Assembly: GCF_009362735.1 (NCBI RefSeq)
Contig: NZ_WHNP01000025.1
Span: forward strand, 60,099 to 124,098
DNA from: Paraburkholderia franconis
GTDB lineage: Bacteria; Pseudomonadota; Gammaproteobacteria; Burkholderiales; Burkholderiaceae
DNA length: 64,000 nt
Direction: 5' to 3'
Shown here piece by piece: positions 1 through 8,763 of the stretch. The position numbers and the translations under genes are program-made. How positions within the stretch are numbered: position 1 is the stretch's first letter; each line of letters begins with the position of its first letter. The notes below the pieces were generated by a model. The model was not told where the DNA came from. It saw only the letters and a program-made list of their open reading frames with translations, and made no database searches.

Positions 1-1
1 G

Positions 2-457
2 CTGAACCTGCAGGCAGTCAAATCGATCTTCGCCGAGTCTCAGGAGATCGCGGCCAAAGCGTTTTCGGCCAATGCCCCTGAGGACCTGCTCGCCCTGCAG
101 GCCAGTTACGCGCAGTCGGTGACCGACAAACTGCAGTCATACGGCCGGAACGTTTACGACATCATCTCCAGCACGCAAGCTGAATTCGCGGCGAGCGCTG
201 AAACGCAATTCCAGAAGCACTATCGCGAGACGCAGAAGTTTGTTGACGAGTTCGCAAAGAACGGACCGGCGGGAAGCGAAACCACTTTCGCGGCATGGAA
301 AGAATTCGTCAAGGCGGCCAGCGAGACGTATGAAGCTGCCGCAAAAGCGACGAAGGAGGTACTGGAGACTGCCGGAAGCAGTGTCGACGCTGCGTCCTCG
401 GCGCCAGTCAAACGGACCCGACAGGCGGTTACACCTCCCGACGTCGCCGAGAAGTAG
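2..457 (+). CDS. phasin family protein, 5' end missing
   Basis: The reading frame is open from base 2, so the gene starts before the window; the GTG at 119 is only an internal codon. About 151 residues are visible. They are Ala/Gln/Glu-rich, without Cys, and predicted almost entirely helical, with segments such as LLALQASYAQ and TQKFVDEFAK that are typical of Burkholderia phasins. Phasins coat polyhydroxyalkanoate granules in the cytoplasm and control granule size. The C-terminus is a basic, disordered tail (VKRTRQAVTPPDVAEK). A second phasin lies at 6211. The family call is secure; the exact role on the granule is inferred. Confidence 0.85.
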   Translation: MNLQAVKSIFAESQEIAAKAFSANAPEDLLALQASYAQSVTDKLQSYGRNVYDIISSTQAEFAASAETQFQKHYRETQKFVDEFAKNGPAGSETTFAAWKEFVKAASETYEAAAKATKEVLETAGSSVDAASSAPVKRTRQAVTPPDVAEK

Positions 458-745
458 CGGCGGCTCTGGCGCACCGCAGTCAAATTTTCAAGCGAGCCCC
501 TGTCCGCTTTCTCTTTGCACGTCTTGAGGCCCAGCGGCGCAGGTACCACAGATGCCGTCATCAAGCGGTGTTTTGAGTTGGAAATTCGCAGACAACGCTG
601 CGCCGGCCGCCACCCTGGCTTCGTTGAATGAGGTCCGGTGTCCAACCCGCGAAATAACCAGAGGCTTGTGGCCAGAAGAACTGGGGCGTTGAGGATACAA
701 CGGCGCACAACCGAAACCCGGGGAACGAAGTTGAAGGAGAAGCGG

Positions 746-994
746 ATGAACACCGCAGAAAAGTCCTTGCGTTCACTGGTTGACAGATGGCTGACGCCAA
801 CTTCCGCTACCCCAGTTCGGGTAATCCAATTCGGACGCACAAGCTCCAGCCGGGGACGTTACGTGCGTGTTGAGGCACATCGACCAGATGGGCCGGTTGC
901 GCTTTTTTTCTTCCGGCACAATGACGGTACCTGGCGCGTGTTTCCGCCTGACACTGCGCGCTCACAATACCTGTACTGGCTAGGTGCCGTGTGA
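746..994 (+). CDS. small hypothetical protein, 82 aa
   Basis: The ATG at 746 has a good Shine-Dalgarno (AAGGAG, 734-739) six bases upstream, which favours it over the longer reading from 638. The product is basic with alternating strand-like segments (VRVIQFGRT, RYVRVEAHR, ALFFFRHNDG, WRVFPP). It has no signal peptide or membrane helix. I do not recognise a family; the ribosome site and codon use make it likely to be real. Confidence 0.55.
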   Translation: MNTAEKSLRSLVDRWLTPTSATPVRVIQFGRTSSSRGRYVRVEAHRPDGPVALFFFRHNDGTWRVFPPDTARSQYLYWLGAV

Positions 995-1767
995 ATGCGT
1001 TAGCCGCGGCAATGCCGGTCGCTTGAGCCTTTTTGAAAACGACTTGTCGCCACAGTCCTCGTGGTACCAGTTTTCTCAATGTCAACTTCTTCGCCTCAGC
1101 GGTCTTCCCTTCCGCGACCTGCAAGGTCGCAGCCCTGTTATCCAGCAGTCCACGATGACCGCAGTTTTCGCCTTGCCTGCAGCCCCCCCTGCATCGGCAT
1201 CGACCGATACCGGCAACGCCGACTCGAGGTCAGCCCCAGCTTCCTCAGCAGGTTCATGACGTTGCGCTTCGCACGATAGCTCTCCCGGATAGCCTCCAGC
1301 TCGTCAGCGAACTCGGCGTACTTCGTTCGGTTGATTTGCGCAATCAGGTCTTCGTAGCTTGAAACCCTACGATCCGATTCGCGTGCGTGCCGGTATCGGT
1401 ATTTTCTGGGGACGACGTGTCGGTCATGCTCAAGGCAACGCATTGAATGCCGTCGATTTACCAGAATGCACTCCTTGCAAGCGAGCGGGCAGTTTCGCAG
1501 TTACCCGCATCGAGGCGACACGAGGTCCAACCGAATGCTGTACCAGTTCCCGCGCTATAACCCTTCCATGTACCAACATTCTCCTCGAATGGCCATGCTG
1601 GATGACCGCAGATTTCCCGGTTGCAGAAAGCAGCCGAACTTGTGAGACGAACACGGGCAGCTATACTTTTAATCGTCTGACCAGACGGGCACGCGGGAAC
1701 GTCAACCCTGCGCGGCGCAGGGCTTCGGCGGGGTCCGCACACCGGCTCGTCGCTCTCGGAGGCAATC
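995..1767. other. gap without a convincing gene
   Basis: No open frame here has both a ribosome site and plausible composition. A minus-strand frame between about 1250 and 1400 reads as a short charged helix (SYEDLIAQINRTKYAEFADE and onwards) that faintly recalls the N-terminal dimerisation helix of H-NS-like proteins, but it has no start codon and no DNA-binding C-terminus. It may be a relic. Confidence 0.4.
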
Positions 1768-3675
1768 ATGGTTTCGGCACAAGCGGCGCACCATTGGCCA
1801 TCGCGGGGCGGGGCACATCGCGCGAAGCAGGCATCGGCCGCCCTGGGGAGCGCAAAGGTTCTACCCGGGCACAGCCATCGCGCCCAGGACCCGAGATCCC
1901 GAACGACAGGCCCGGGCACTTCCGCTCCGGCAATGGGTAGCTTCGCGCAGGCAGTCGAGGCAAGACTCGAGGCGCTCGACGAGGTGCACGTCAGTGTGGA
2001 GAACAGGCCCGTCGTCCTTTACCGTCTGCGCGGCGAGCCGGCGCTTCCGCTCGTATACCTATCCCACGACATCGCACGGTTCGGGCATGACCGAGACGCG
2101 TTGCTCGCGTCGCAGGCACGCATCACGAACCTGATCGATCCGCGCGACCGGGCGAGAGTCGACGCGGCCATGGCTCGCGTGCTGGAGCGCAACTGCAACG
2201 GCGCATCGGTCGAATGCCGGATGCGCGCTGGCGACGGCACCTGGGTCTGGGTCGAGAACCGGCTCGTTCCGGTGCGCGACAGGGACGGACGGCTCATCGA
2301 AGTCGAGGGGATGCTGCTCGGCATGATGGGAAAGGAGACCGCGGACGAGCACCTCGCGCGGCTCGCGGGCACGGATGCGCTGACCGGCCTCCCGAATCGC
2401 GCGACATTCGTGCACCGGCTACGCCACACGCTGGCGGCTGCCCAGCGCGGCGCAGTGCCGTTTGCCGTTTTCCTGCTCGACATCGACCATTTCGGCTCAG
2501 TCGGCGACACACTGGGTCATGGGATCGGCGACCTGCTGCTTCGGGAGACCGCGATGCGCCTGACGGCCTGTACAGGTGAGCTCGATCTCGTCGCCCGGCT
2601 TGGCGGCGGCGAATTTGCTGTACTACAGACGGAAGCAGGCGAGCCGGCCGCTGCAGGCTGCCTGGCGGTGAAGTTCCAGCATGCGCTGGCGGCAGCCTGC
2701 CGCCTTGACGGCAACGATGTCCATATCACCGTCAGCATCGGTGTGCGCCCCTACCTCCATGGCGATGCTGACGTGCACGCCTTGCTCGCCCATGCCGACC
2801 TCGCGCTGCGCCGCGCGCGGCAGGAGGGCGGCAACCGGTATCGCTTTCATGCCGACGCGCTCGATCACGCCGTCTGCGAACGCATGACACTCGCAGACGA
2901 TCTGGCACGCGCCATCGATCTCGGCGAACTGGAACTCCAGTACCAGCCCGAGGTCGAGCTGTCGTCCGGGAACATTGTCGGGATGGAAGCATTGGTTCGC
3001 TGGCATCACCCGACGCGCGGCCTGCTCGTTCCGGACGTTTTCATGCCGACCGCCGAGCAGGCTGGAACCATGTCGACGATTGGACACTGGGTACTGGATC
3101 AGGCATGCCGGCAGATGCGGGCATGGCGCGACCAAGGGGTCGCTCCACTCATGATCGCCGTCAATCTGTCCTTATGCGAACTCGCGAGCGGCCAGGCATT
3201 TGTCAGCGATGTCGAAGACGCCATCGCCCGATGGCGGCTGGCTCCGTCTGATCTTGAGTTCGACGTCACGGAGGCGACGCTGACCCGCCTCGCCTGGGCG
3301 CAAAACGATGTGCTGCTGGGGTTGCGCAAACTCGGGGCGAAGATCGCCATCGATGATTTCGGCAACGAATACGCGTCGTTCGACTACATCCGGAGTTTGC
3401 CTGTGAGTCATGTGAAGATCGCCCGCCCGGTCATCCAGCGGCTCACTGGCGACCCCGAAGGCGCAGCGACGATCCGCGCCATGGTGTCCCTCGCGCGCGA
3501 GGCGGGGATCGGAGTGATTGCCCAGGGCGTGGAGACCCAACAGCAGCGCATGTTTCTCGCGGATACGAATCGGGCGACCAAGGCGCAGGGGTTCCACTTC
3601 AGCAAGCCAGTGGGCGCTGCTGAAGCCACTGCACTCCTGCGCCAGGGCTACACCGCCGCATTGATGCGAGAATGA
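1768..3675 (+). CDS. PAS-GGDEF-EAL cyclic-di-GMP signalling protein with degenerate GGDEF
   Basis: This is a 635-aa cytoplasmic protein without membrane helices. GGAGG at 1758-1762 supports the ATG at 1768, although the first ~55 residues are low-complexity and an internal ATG at 1933 begins the folded part. A PAS domain spans about 65-190, GGDEF about 200-365 and EAL about 385-630. The GGDEF signature is GGGEF near residue 280, lacking the acidic residue needed for diguanylate cyclase activity. The EAL domain keeps EAL, VNLS, VTE, DDFG, GVE and AQG, the metal and catalytic set of phosphodiesterases. The usual KID after DDFG is KIA near residue 550. It probably degrades c-di-GMP under PAS/GGDEF control, but the KIA change makes activity uncertain. 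Confidence 0.9.
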   Translation: MVSAQAAHHWPSRGGAHRAKQASAALGSAKVLPGHSHRAQDPRSRTTGPGTSAPAMGSFAQAVEARLEALDEVHVSVENRPVVLYRLRGEPALPLVYLSHDIARFGHDRDALLASQARITNLIDPRDRARVDAAMARVLERNCNGASVECRMRAGDGTWVWVENRLVPVRDRDGRLIEVEGMLLGMMGKETADEHLARLAGTDALTGLPNRATFVHRLRHTLAAAQRGAVPFAVFLLDIDHFGSVGDTLGHGIGDLLLRETAMRLTACTGELDLVARLGGGEFAVLQTEAGEPAAAGCLAVKFQHALAAACRLDGNDVHITVSIGVRPYLHGDADVHALLAHADLALRRARQEGGNRYRFHADALDHAVCERMTLADDLARAIDLGELELQYQPEVELSSGNIVGMEALVRWHHPTRGLLVPDVFMPTAEQAGTMSTIGHWVLDQACRQMRAWRDQGVAPLMIAVNLSLCELASGQAFVSDVEDAIARWRLAPSDLEFDVTEATLTRLAWAQNDVLLGLRKLGAKIAIDDFGNEYASFDYIRSLPVSHVKIARPVIQRLTGDPEGAATIRAMVSLAREAGIGVIAQGVETQQQRMFLADTNRATKAQGFHFSKPVGAAEATALLRQGYTAALMRE

Positions 3676-4103
3676 GACTCCACACCGGCAGTCAAATGGG
3701 CTCACCAGGCGATTGCCTGCGGCATCGCTCCTGCCCGTCTTCAGGCCGCGCCCTGTGCGGCGCAGGCACCCATGATCGCATCTGCAGCCCGCTCGACATC
3801 TTTGCCCGTCGTGACGACCCACTCGGGATTCCAGGAGGCCCCAACCTCCGCGCACCTTTGATTGTCGTCGGTTGCGCGCGCAACGCCGGTGTGTTTGCCA
3901 CCATTGTGTTCAACAGCGCCGCATTCTCGCTGCTGCTCTTTCCTGCGGCGCCCGTCACCTGTTAGCACGAACGTCACCCGGTGGTCGGCGGTGAAAATCA
4001 GCGCATGCTGTCCGCGTTCATCGTCGAGGTCAACTGCAGGACGCTCTGAAGCCTACGATTTCCTGTTTTCGCAACAGGAGCGCCCGCCCTCCTCGGCCAG
4101 TTC
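3676..4103. other. gap, possible gene relic
   Basis: I see no well-supported gene. The minus strand (3741-3977) has a 78-aa frame whose last half (VGASWNPEWVVTTGKDVERA) has coding-like composition, but it lacks a clear start and a family I can name. It may be the tail of a decayed gene. Confidence 0.35.
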
Positions 4104-5277
4104 ATGCCGGCGCTCATCAAGGTCGCTGACCCGTCAGGGTCGTTTCATGGCAGGCCGACCGGAATGCCCGTTCCGCAGGAGGCACACGAAAGTGCAATGC
4201 GTCCGGCATTGCACCTCAAGGCGGATTCAGGCGAACTGCTGGTCGACGTCCATCAGCGTCTGCGAAAAGGCGATCCGGCTCCCAGGCGCGTCGTCAATCG
4301 TCGCAACGACGTGCTGGACAGCGTCGATTTCAACGTGAGGGAACGGCTGCCGTTGCGAGACACGATCGGTCATGGAGAAGATCACCGTCGAGCCGATGCC
4401 CGGTCAGGGCCTGCGATTCATGATGCAGGAAAAACGGGCAACCGCGTCAGTATTCGTGAATGCGGACAGGATCTGCTTGAAAGCACAACGGACGACGGCG
4501 CCCTTCTGCGGTACGAGGCGGTCCGATCGATCTGGCTGACACTTCAGGAGCTCCGGATCGTGCGGCAGGTGGAGCCCGCATCAGGCGAGACGCAATCGAT
4601 CCTGGCGACATACGTACAGGGAACCGCGCATCTGGACGACGGATATCTGTGCGTGATTGGAGAACCCGGGACCAGGCAGCACGCCGTCAGCGTCACGTTT
4701 GCGGCCCGCGAACTTGATGATGGAGATCATCGCGGTCTTCGCGAATGGCAGGATGCATTGGGCATCACGTTTTCTGACATTCCGCTCGGTACGGCCAGGC
4801 TTGGCTATAACGCCGCTGATCATGCGATGCAGGAACCAGGCCAGTGGTGGGCATCGCTCCATGTTCCCGCCAGCAGCATGCCGGGGCTTATCGAAGCAAT
4901 CGACGCGGCGCGGCTCACGGACGTCAGGCTCGCGCTATCAATGAAGAATAGAATCGGTATTCGCTCGCGACCAAAGTCGCCGAAACGCAGGGCAACGCGT
5001 GCGTATATCTCAGACCGGATAGTGTCAATGCAACGGTCTGCCCGAAGTCGCGACAGGCTATGCGACCCACATGACGTTCGACCTGGCCAGGATCAGGCTT
5101 GGCCATCCCGATGGAGGACGTTCAGGCGACGATGATGCGTCCGGGCGAGGCGCCATTCAGGAAGCGGGAGCTGTTCGGGCGCTTGACGAGAAACTGGGTA
5201 CGCTGGCCATTCTGGTGAAATGGCGTGCCGCACTTGTTGTCATGCTGGTTATTGCATTTGCATTCGCGAATCATTGA
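4104..5277 (+). pseudogene. frameshifted hypothetical gene with C-terminal membrane anchor
   Basis: Coding-like sequence runs through three frames. The frame of 4104 is convincing from about 4500 to 4945. A second frame (reading LRPDSVNATVCP) carries on to about 5045, and a third from about 5041 reads PEVATGYATHMTFDLARI and continues to the stop at 5277. The last part ends in a hydrophobic segment (ALVVMLVIAFAFANH) that would anchor the protein in the inner membrane. No family is recognised. Either the gene is broken by at least two indels or the assembly has errors; the first ~130 codons from 4104 are also of doubtful quality. Confidence 0.4.
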
Positions 5278-5509
5278 CCGTGTTCGGTGATCGGGCGCTG
5301 CGTTCGCATCGGCGATTTTGAATCCGCATAAGGACCGCTCCGTCGTGAGACAGCATAGCCTGCTTCTGCTGCGGTTTCTCATCATTCGAATGTTCGAAAG
5401 TTCATAGCCACTTGAAGCCAGAACTGAAGCCGCCTACGCTGGAAGAGCAGCGCCGGGTCGCGAGCTTCATAAAGCGCAGGCAGTGAACAACGTATCGCGA
5501 GGTACGACA

Positions 5510-5835
5510 ATGAAAATGTCTCACCGACTGCGGTCCCATTCGGCAGGGCCGGTTTGGGGGCTGATTCAGGGCCTGTTCCTGACGGCCGTCGGGATCAGTT
5601 TCTGGATCTATGTGAAGTCGTTGCTACCCGGTCGTCGCCTCGATGAATCGCTTGCGATGGCCGCCATGCTGATCGGCGCGTTTTCTGGCTGTTTATGCCG
5701 GACGGGAACTCAGGCATAAACATCGGTAACGTCACGGCCCCGGTAACCATTCGTTGCATTGACAACGGCGCGGTCGGGTCGGGGCCCTTCCCCATGTTTC
5801 ACCCGTACGACGGCGGACACGAGGACGCGATTTAA
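5510..5835 (+). pseudogene. small membrane protein gene with an internal frameshift
   Basis: The ATG at 5510, with GAGG about seven bases upstream, starts a frame with a good membrane helix (GLIQGLFLTAVGISFWIYVK) and a second one (AMAAMLIGAF). It stops early at 5719. In the -1 frame, from about 5685, the sequence continues as FWLFMPDGNSGINIGN and ends at 5835 with FHPYDGGHEDAI, much more protein-like than the annotated end. The switch sits at a TTTT run near 5682. I read this as one two-helix membrane protein of about 108 residues broken by a one-base indel. Its function is unknown. Confidence 0.45.
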
Positions 5836-6210
5836 CGCCTCAATGTGGCGCGCGGGGATGCGTCGGATGTACACCTGCCTCAAACTTCATCGCTCATGCG
5901 TCGCCTGCGAGCGCCTGAAAGACACGCATTTATTTCCATCAGTCCGACCGGGTTGCATGCTGTCTAGATCAGTGCCGAAGTGCGAAGCCATTGCAGTTCG
6001 TGAATGGGCGGAACGGCAATCGCAATCAGGGTATGTCCCTATCAAGAAGCATTTCGAGCGCTGATTTAACAAAGTTAGAATGTTTTATCTAAATGAGCAA
6101 AACAGTCTTTGCTCGGTCAGGTACGAGGTCGTGGGCCACACCCGATAAACACCGATCTTCCGCCTGGCACTGGTCAGGCGCTCGTCGGAAAAAAATCACG
6201 GAGAGAATGA

Positions 6211-6561
6211 ATGAGCGCACTTATCCCCGAGCAGTTGATCACGTCGCACAAGGCAAACATCGCTGCCCTGTTCATGCTGACCGGTCAGATGTTTGACGGC
6301 TATCGCAAACTGGTTGAGCTGAACCTGGCCGCAGCCAGGACGGCGTCCGCCGAGAGCGCGAAACTGTGCCAGGAGCTCTTTTCCTGCACGACGCCCGAGC
6401 AACTGCTCACGCGTCAAGCAGACCGGGTGCAACCGGAGGCCGAGCGGGTCCTGTCGTATGCAAGTCATTTCTGCGACATCGTGCGCGACACCCAGTCGAA
6501 ATGGATGCAGGCGGCACAGGCACAGTACGACGCGAAGAACCAATACCGTTCGCGGTCCTGA
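6211..6561 (+). CDS. phasin family protein, 116 aa
   Basis: The ATG at 6211 follows GGAGAG (6200-6205). The 116-residue helical protein (LFMLTGQMFDGYRKLVELNL, KWMQAAQAQYDAK) fits a short phasin that binds polyhydroxyalkanoate granules in the cytoplasm. It is shorter than the usual 180-190-aa Burkholderia phasins and lacks the basic C-terminal tail of the one at the window start. Small genes follow on the same strand at 6637 and 6961. The family assignment rests on composition and the general pattern, not on an alignment. Confidence 0.75.
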   Translation: MSALIPEQLITSHKANIAALFMLTGQMFDGYRKLVELNLAAARTASAESAKLCQELFSCTTPEQLLTRQADRVQPEAERVLSYASHFCDIVRDTQSKWMQAAQAQYDAKNQYRSRS

Positions 6562-6636
6562 GTTTATGACCGGAAAGATGAATAACTGGCAGGCGTTTTC
6601 GTACCCTGCATCTCTTCGCTCGCCCAGGAGGCAGCC

Positions 6637-6834
6637 GTGCTGAGTCCGCACGAATTCACAACGCTGATGGTCGTCAGGGACGCGCCGGACCAGATCGAAA
6701 CGGACCGTCTTGAGCTTCGCACGCTGCTTGATCTGCGGCTGGTAACGCTTGAACCGCTCGCGGCAGGCCGGCAGGGCCCGCGCATCACGTCGGACGGCAA
6801 GGCGATTCTGGAAGCCGTTGCCCGCATGGGTTAA
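6637..6834 (+). CDS. small hypothetical protein, 65 aa, winged-helix-like
   Basis: The start is GTG at 6637, five bases after AGGAGG (6626-6631), a strong site. The protein has a pattern like part of a winged helix: a helix (PDQIETDRLELRTLLDLRLV), a short strand and turn, then ITSDGKAILEAVARMG. This tail resembles the ends of small DNA-binding domains. It has no Cys or signal peptide. It could be a small regulator; function is not known. Confidence 0.6.
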   Translation: MLSPHEFTTLMVVRDAPDQIETDRLELRTLLDLRLVTLEPLAAGRQGPRITSDGKAILEAVARMG

Positions 6835-6960
6835 CTGGCAGCGGTGATTGCCGTCTGCCGGAGTAACCGCGTACAGCCCCCGGCGTTGTGGCGGCAACTG
6901 TTTTTGCAAGGACCGGTGACCCGTCAACGTCTCGAACCCGGTGTGACGAAGGAGACAAAA

Positions 6961-7119
6961 ATGAGTGCGTCATCGATCGGTATTGTGGTCGGCATCTTTG
7001 TGCTGGTCATTGCAGCGATCGGGGTGGCTGGACACTATCGACGCGAACATCGTCGCGAGCAGTTGCTCAAGAATCTCGACCATCATGACTGGTGTCACTG
7101 GATCCGCGCCCGCAGGTAG
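6961..7119 (+). CDS. small inner-membrane protein, 52 aa
   Basis: The ATG at 6961 is preceded by AAGGAG (6949-6954) at ideal spacing, so I prefer it to the in-frame upstream codon at 6844. The product has a single N-terminal membrane helix (IGIVVGIFVLVIAAIGVAG) followed by a basic, His-rich cytoplasmic tail (YRREHRREQ, HHDWCHW). It has no known family. Such single-helix peptides are common and often modulate a partner membrane protein. Confidence 0.6.
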   Translation: MSASSIGIVVGIFVLVIAAIGVAGHYRREHRREQLLKNLDHHDWCHWIRARR

Positions 7120-7741
7120 GCCTGGCCAGGGCGGAATGCGGCAGCAACGTGGAGGAGACTACCGCGCGCGTCATCGTGCGGCCTTTGGGAGAAAAAGTCT
7201 TTCCAGCATGTATTGCGATCCCCCGTCAGCTGTCTGGGCCGGCATTGTTGCATCGTCGACGAACTGATTGATAGGCAACCTGATTGTGAGAACGCCCTGC
7301 CTTTTCGAGCGGGCCCGGTTGTTAAACGGGAGCCAGTTGTGTATCGTTTGGGGTTCCGGAAGTTATAGCAGTTACCCCTGACTTTTGGTGCGTGTTGCGG
7401 CCCACCGTCCCGATAAGGCGGTGGGTCTTTTTTATTGACCTGCTGACCCAGCGACGCGCATCCGTATGCAGGCCGAATGTACCCTTGCCGTGAGGGAGGG
7501 ACACCCAGGTGTAAGTACGGCATGCGGGCAATAGCGAAAGCCCTGTTCCTCCAGCCGTCGGATGCAACTATCCCTCGATTGCATGAGTCGGCGCCGCCCT
7601 CCCTCAAAACTTCGAAGATGAACGCGACCGGCACAACCTCGCCAGACCGGGCCGCATGCGTTCAGCACGCCCGACGACCCCGGTGTGTGTGATGAACCGT
7701 CGCGTTCGAGGTCGCATCGACAAAACGTGCACTACGGTTAG
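7120..7741. other. gap ending in a DnaE2-like start; contains a terminator
   Basis: No supported gene lies here. The only clear signal is the rho-independent terminator at 7401-7433. Nothing immediately upstream of it looks like a protein gene, so it might end a small RNA starting somewhere after 7200, but I cannot find a promoter that proves it. Confidence 0.4.
7401..7433 (+). terminator. rho-independent terminator
   Basis: A perfect 7-bp stem (CCCACCG at 7401-7407 with CGGTGGG at 7419-7425) is followed directly by a T-rich tract (TCTTTTTT). The polarity fits transcription on the plus strand only. Confidence 0.8.
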
Positions 7742-7801
7742 GTGATGCAGGTAGCGATGCTGGCCGCCGGATTCAGCGCCGGCGAGGCGGACCAACTCGC
7801 A
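7736..7801 (+). pseudogene. dnaE2: dnaE2 (error-prone polymerase) fragment
   Basis: The frame after the stop just before 7742 reads MQVAMLAAGFSAGEADQL, which matches the conserved motif of DnaE2/ImuC, the error-prone C-family polymerase of the ImuA-ImuB-DnaE2 mutasome. Homology stops after about 20 residues, and the frame then runs into unrelated sequence. No other piece of dnaE2 is visible, so this is a relic of the SOS-mutagenesis cassette or the edge of an ancient rearrangement. Confidence 0.55.
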
Positions 7802-7984
7802 AGGGACCACGACACGAAGGTCAGCTCTGGTCGAGCGAGCGCCCTGCATGTGCTGCTCATCGCGCGCTCACGGTGTGACGCCACCATCCTGCCCGCACAG
7901 GCCCGCCGGGAAATTCCAACCGGCGCGAAGGCTGGGCAGGCATCGGCGATGCTGGGAATCTTTCATCCCGTTCGAGGCTGGATC

Positions 7985-8485
7985 ATGGAAACCGCGATCT
8001 TCATTCAGTGCGCGAGCCAGCAGGCCGCCGATAATGCGCTGGTTCTTCATGCAGTGGAAGTCGCCGTCCACACGCTGGAAGTGCATCACGGGCTTACGGT
8101 GCACTGCGAGGACGACGTCTTTCAGCTGGACTTTGAGCCCCAGCTTCACATCGTCACCCCCGCGATCCATCTGATCAAAAGCGGCACCGTCGCCGTGCCT
8201 CCCGCGCCCGGTGTTGCGAAGGCGATCGACCTCGACATGGAGCAACAGACGACGGACGAGGGATGCGTGCTGCGCGCCTTGCACGTGGCGTCGTACACCC
8301 TTTCGGTGCATTGCGGCATGCTCGGCGTATCGGAGGGCGACGCATGGACTCTCGACTTCAAGCCTCAAACGGACATGCTATGGCAGGCGATGGCACTGAT
8401 GGGCGTTGATACGTCGAAGCCCCTGCGCGCGCCCATCCCCCGGCGAGATGCCGAGGATGACGATGATGACGCGCCAACGCTTTGA
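7985..8485 (+). CDS. hypothetical protein, 166 aa, two repeated halves
   Basis: The open frame reaches back to 7742, but that part is the dnaE2 relic, so I take the ATG at 7985 (GAGG a few bases upstream). The protein seems to be an internal duplication: ADNALVLHAVEVAVHTLEVH with HCEDDVFQLDFEPQ in the first half resembles EGCVLRALHVASYTLSVH with GVSEGDAWTLDFKPQ in the second. The tail is acidic (DAEDDDDDAPTL). There is no signal peptide or membrane segment. The next gene overlaps its end. I do not recognise the family. Confidence 0.65.
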   Translation: METAIFIQCASQQAADNALVLHAVEVAVHTLEVHHGLTVHCEDDVFQLDFEPQLHIVTPAIHLIKSGTVAVPPAPGVAKAIDLDMEQQTTDEGCVLRALHVASYTLSVHCGMLGVSEGDAWTLDFKPQTDMLWQAMALMGVDTSKPLRAPIPRRDAEDDDDDAPTL

Positions 8486-8762
8486 GCAGCAGCTTGCCGC
8501 CCTGCTTCAAAGGTGGCCCGTCGGCACGACCGCCGATCTGAGTGATTGCATCGTGGCCTATTGGAACGGCCACCAGATCACCTACGCGTTCCTGTGCGAT
8601 AACGAAAGCGGCCAGGTCGACGAGGAATTTGACGTCGACGATTACGTGTGGGACGAGTGTCGTCCCGTGTTTGAAGAATGGCTGGCCGAGCCTACCTTTA
8701 CGCTTCGCGACGAGGTGAAGCGATGGTTGGCTGACGCGCCGCCATTCGAAGAGGGTCGATGA
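8463..8762 (+). CDS. acidic hypothetical protein, ~99 aa
   Basis: Three clustered ATGs (8457, 8463, 8466) follow GAGG at 8453-8456; 8463 has the best spacing. The gene overlaps the previous stop by 23 bases, suggesting translational coupling. The protein is acidic and Trp-rich (VDEEFDVDDYVWDECRPVFE), with no membrane segment. No family is recognised. It lies directly before the DNA ligase gene, whose ATG is one base after its stop. Confidence 0.6.
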   Translation: MMTRQRFEQQLAALLQRWPVGTTADLSDCIVAYWNGHQITYAFLCDNESGQVDEEFDVDDYVWDECRPVFEEWLAEPTFTLRDEVKRWLADAPPFEEGR

Positions 8763-8763
8763 G

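Noticed and set aside
1138..1443. Minus-strand frame resembling an H-NS dimerisation helix
   Set aside because: No start codon for the helix, no DNA-binding C-terminus, and the rest is low-quality sequence.
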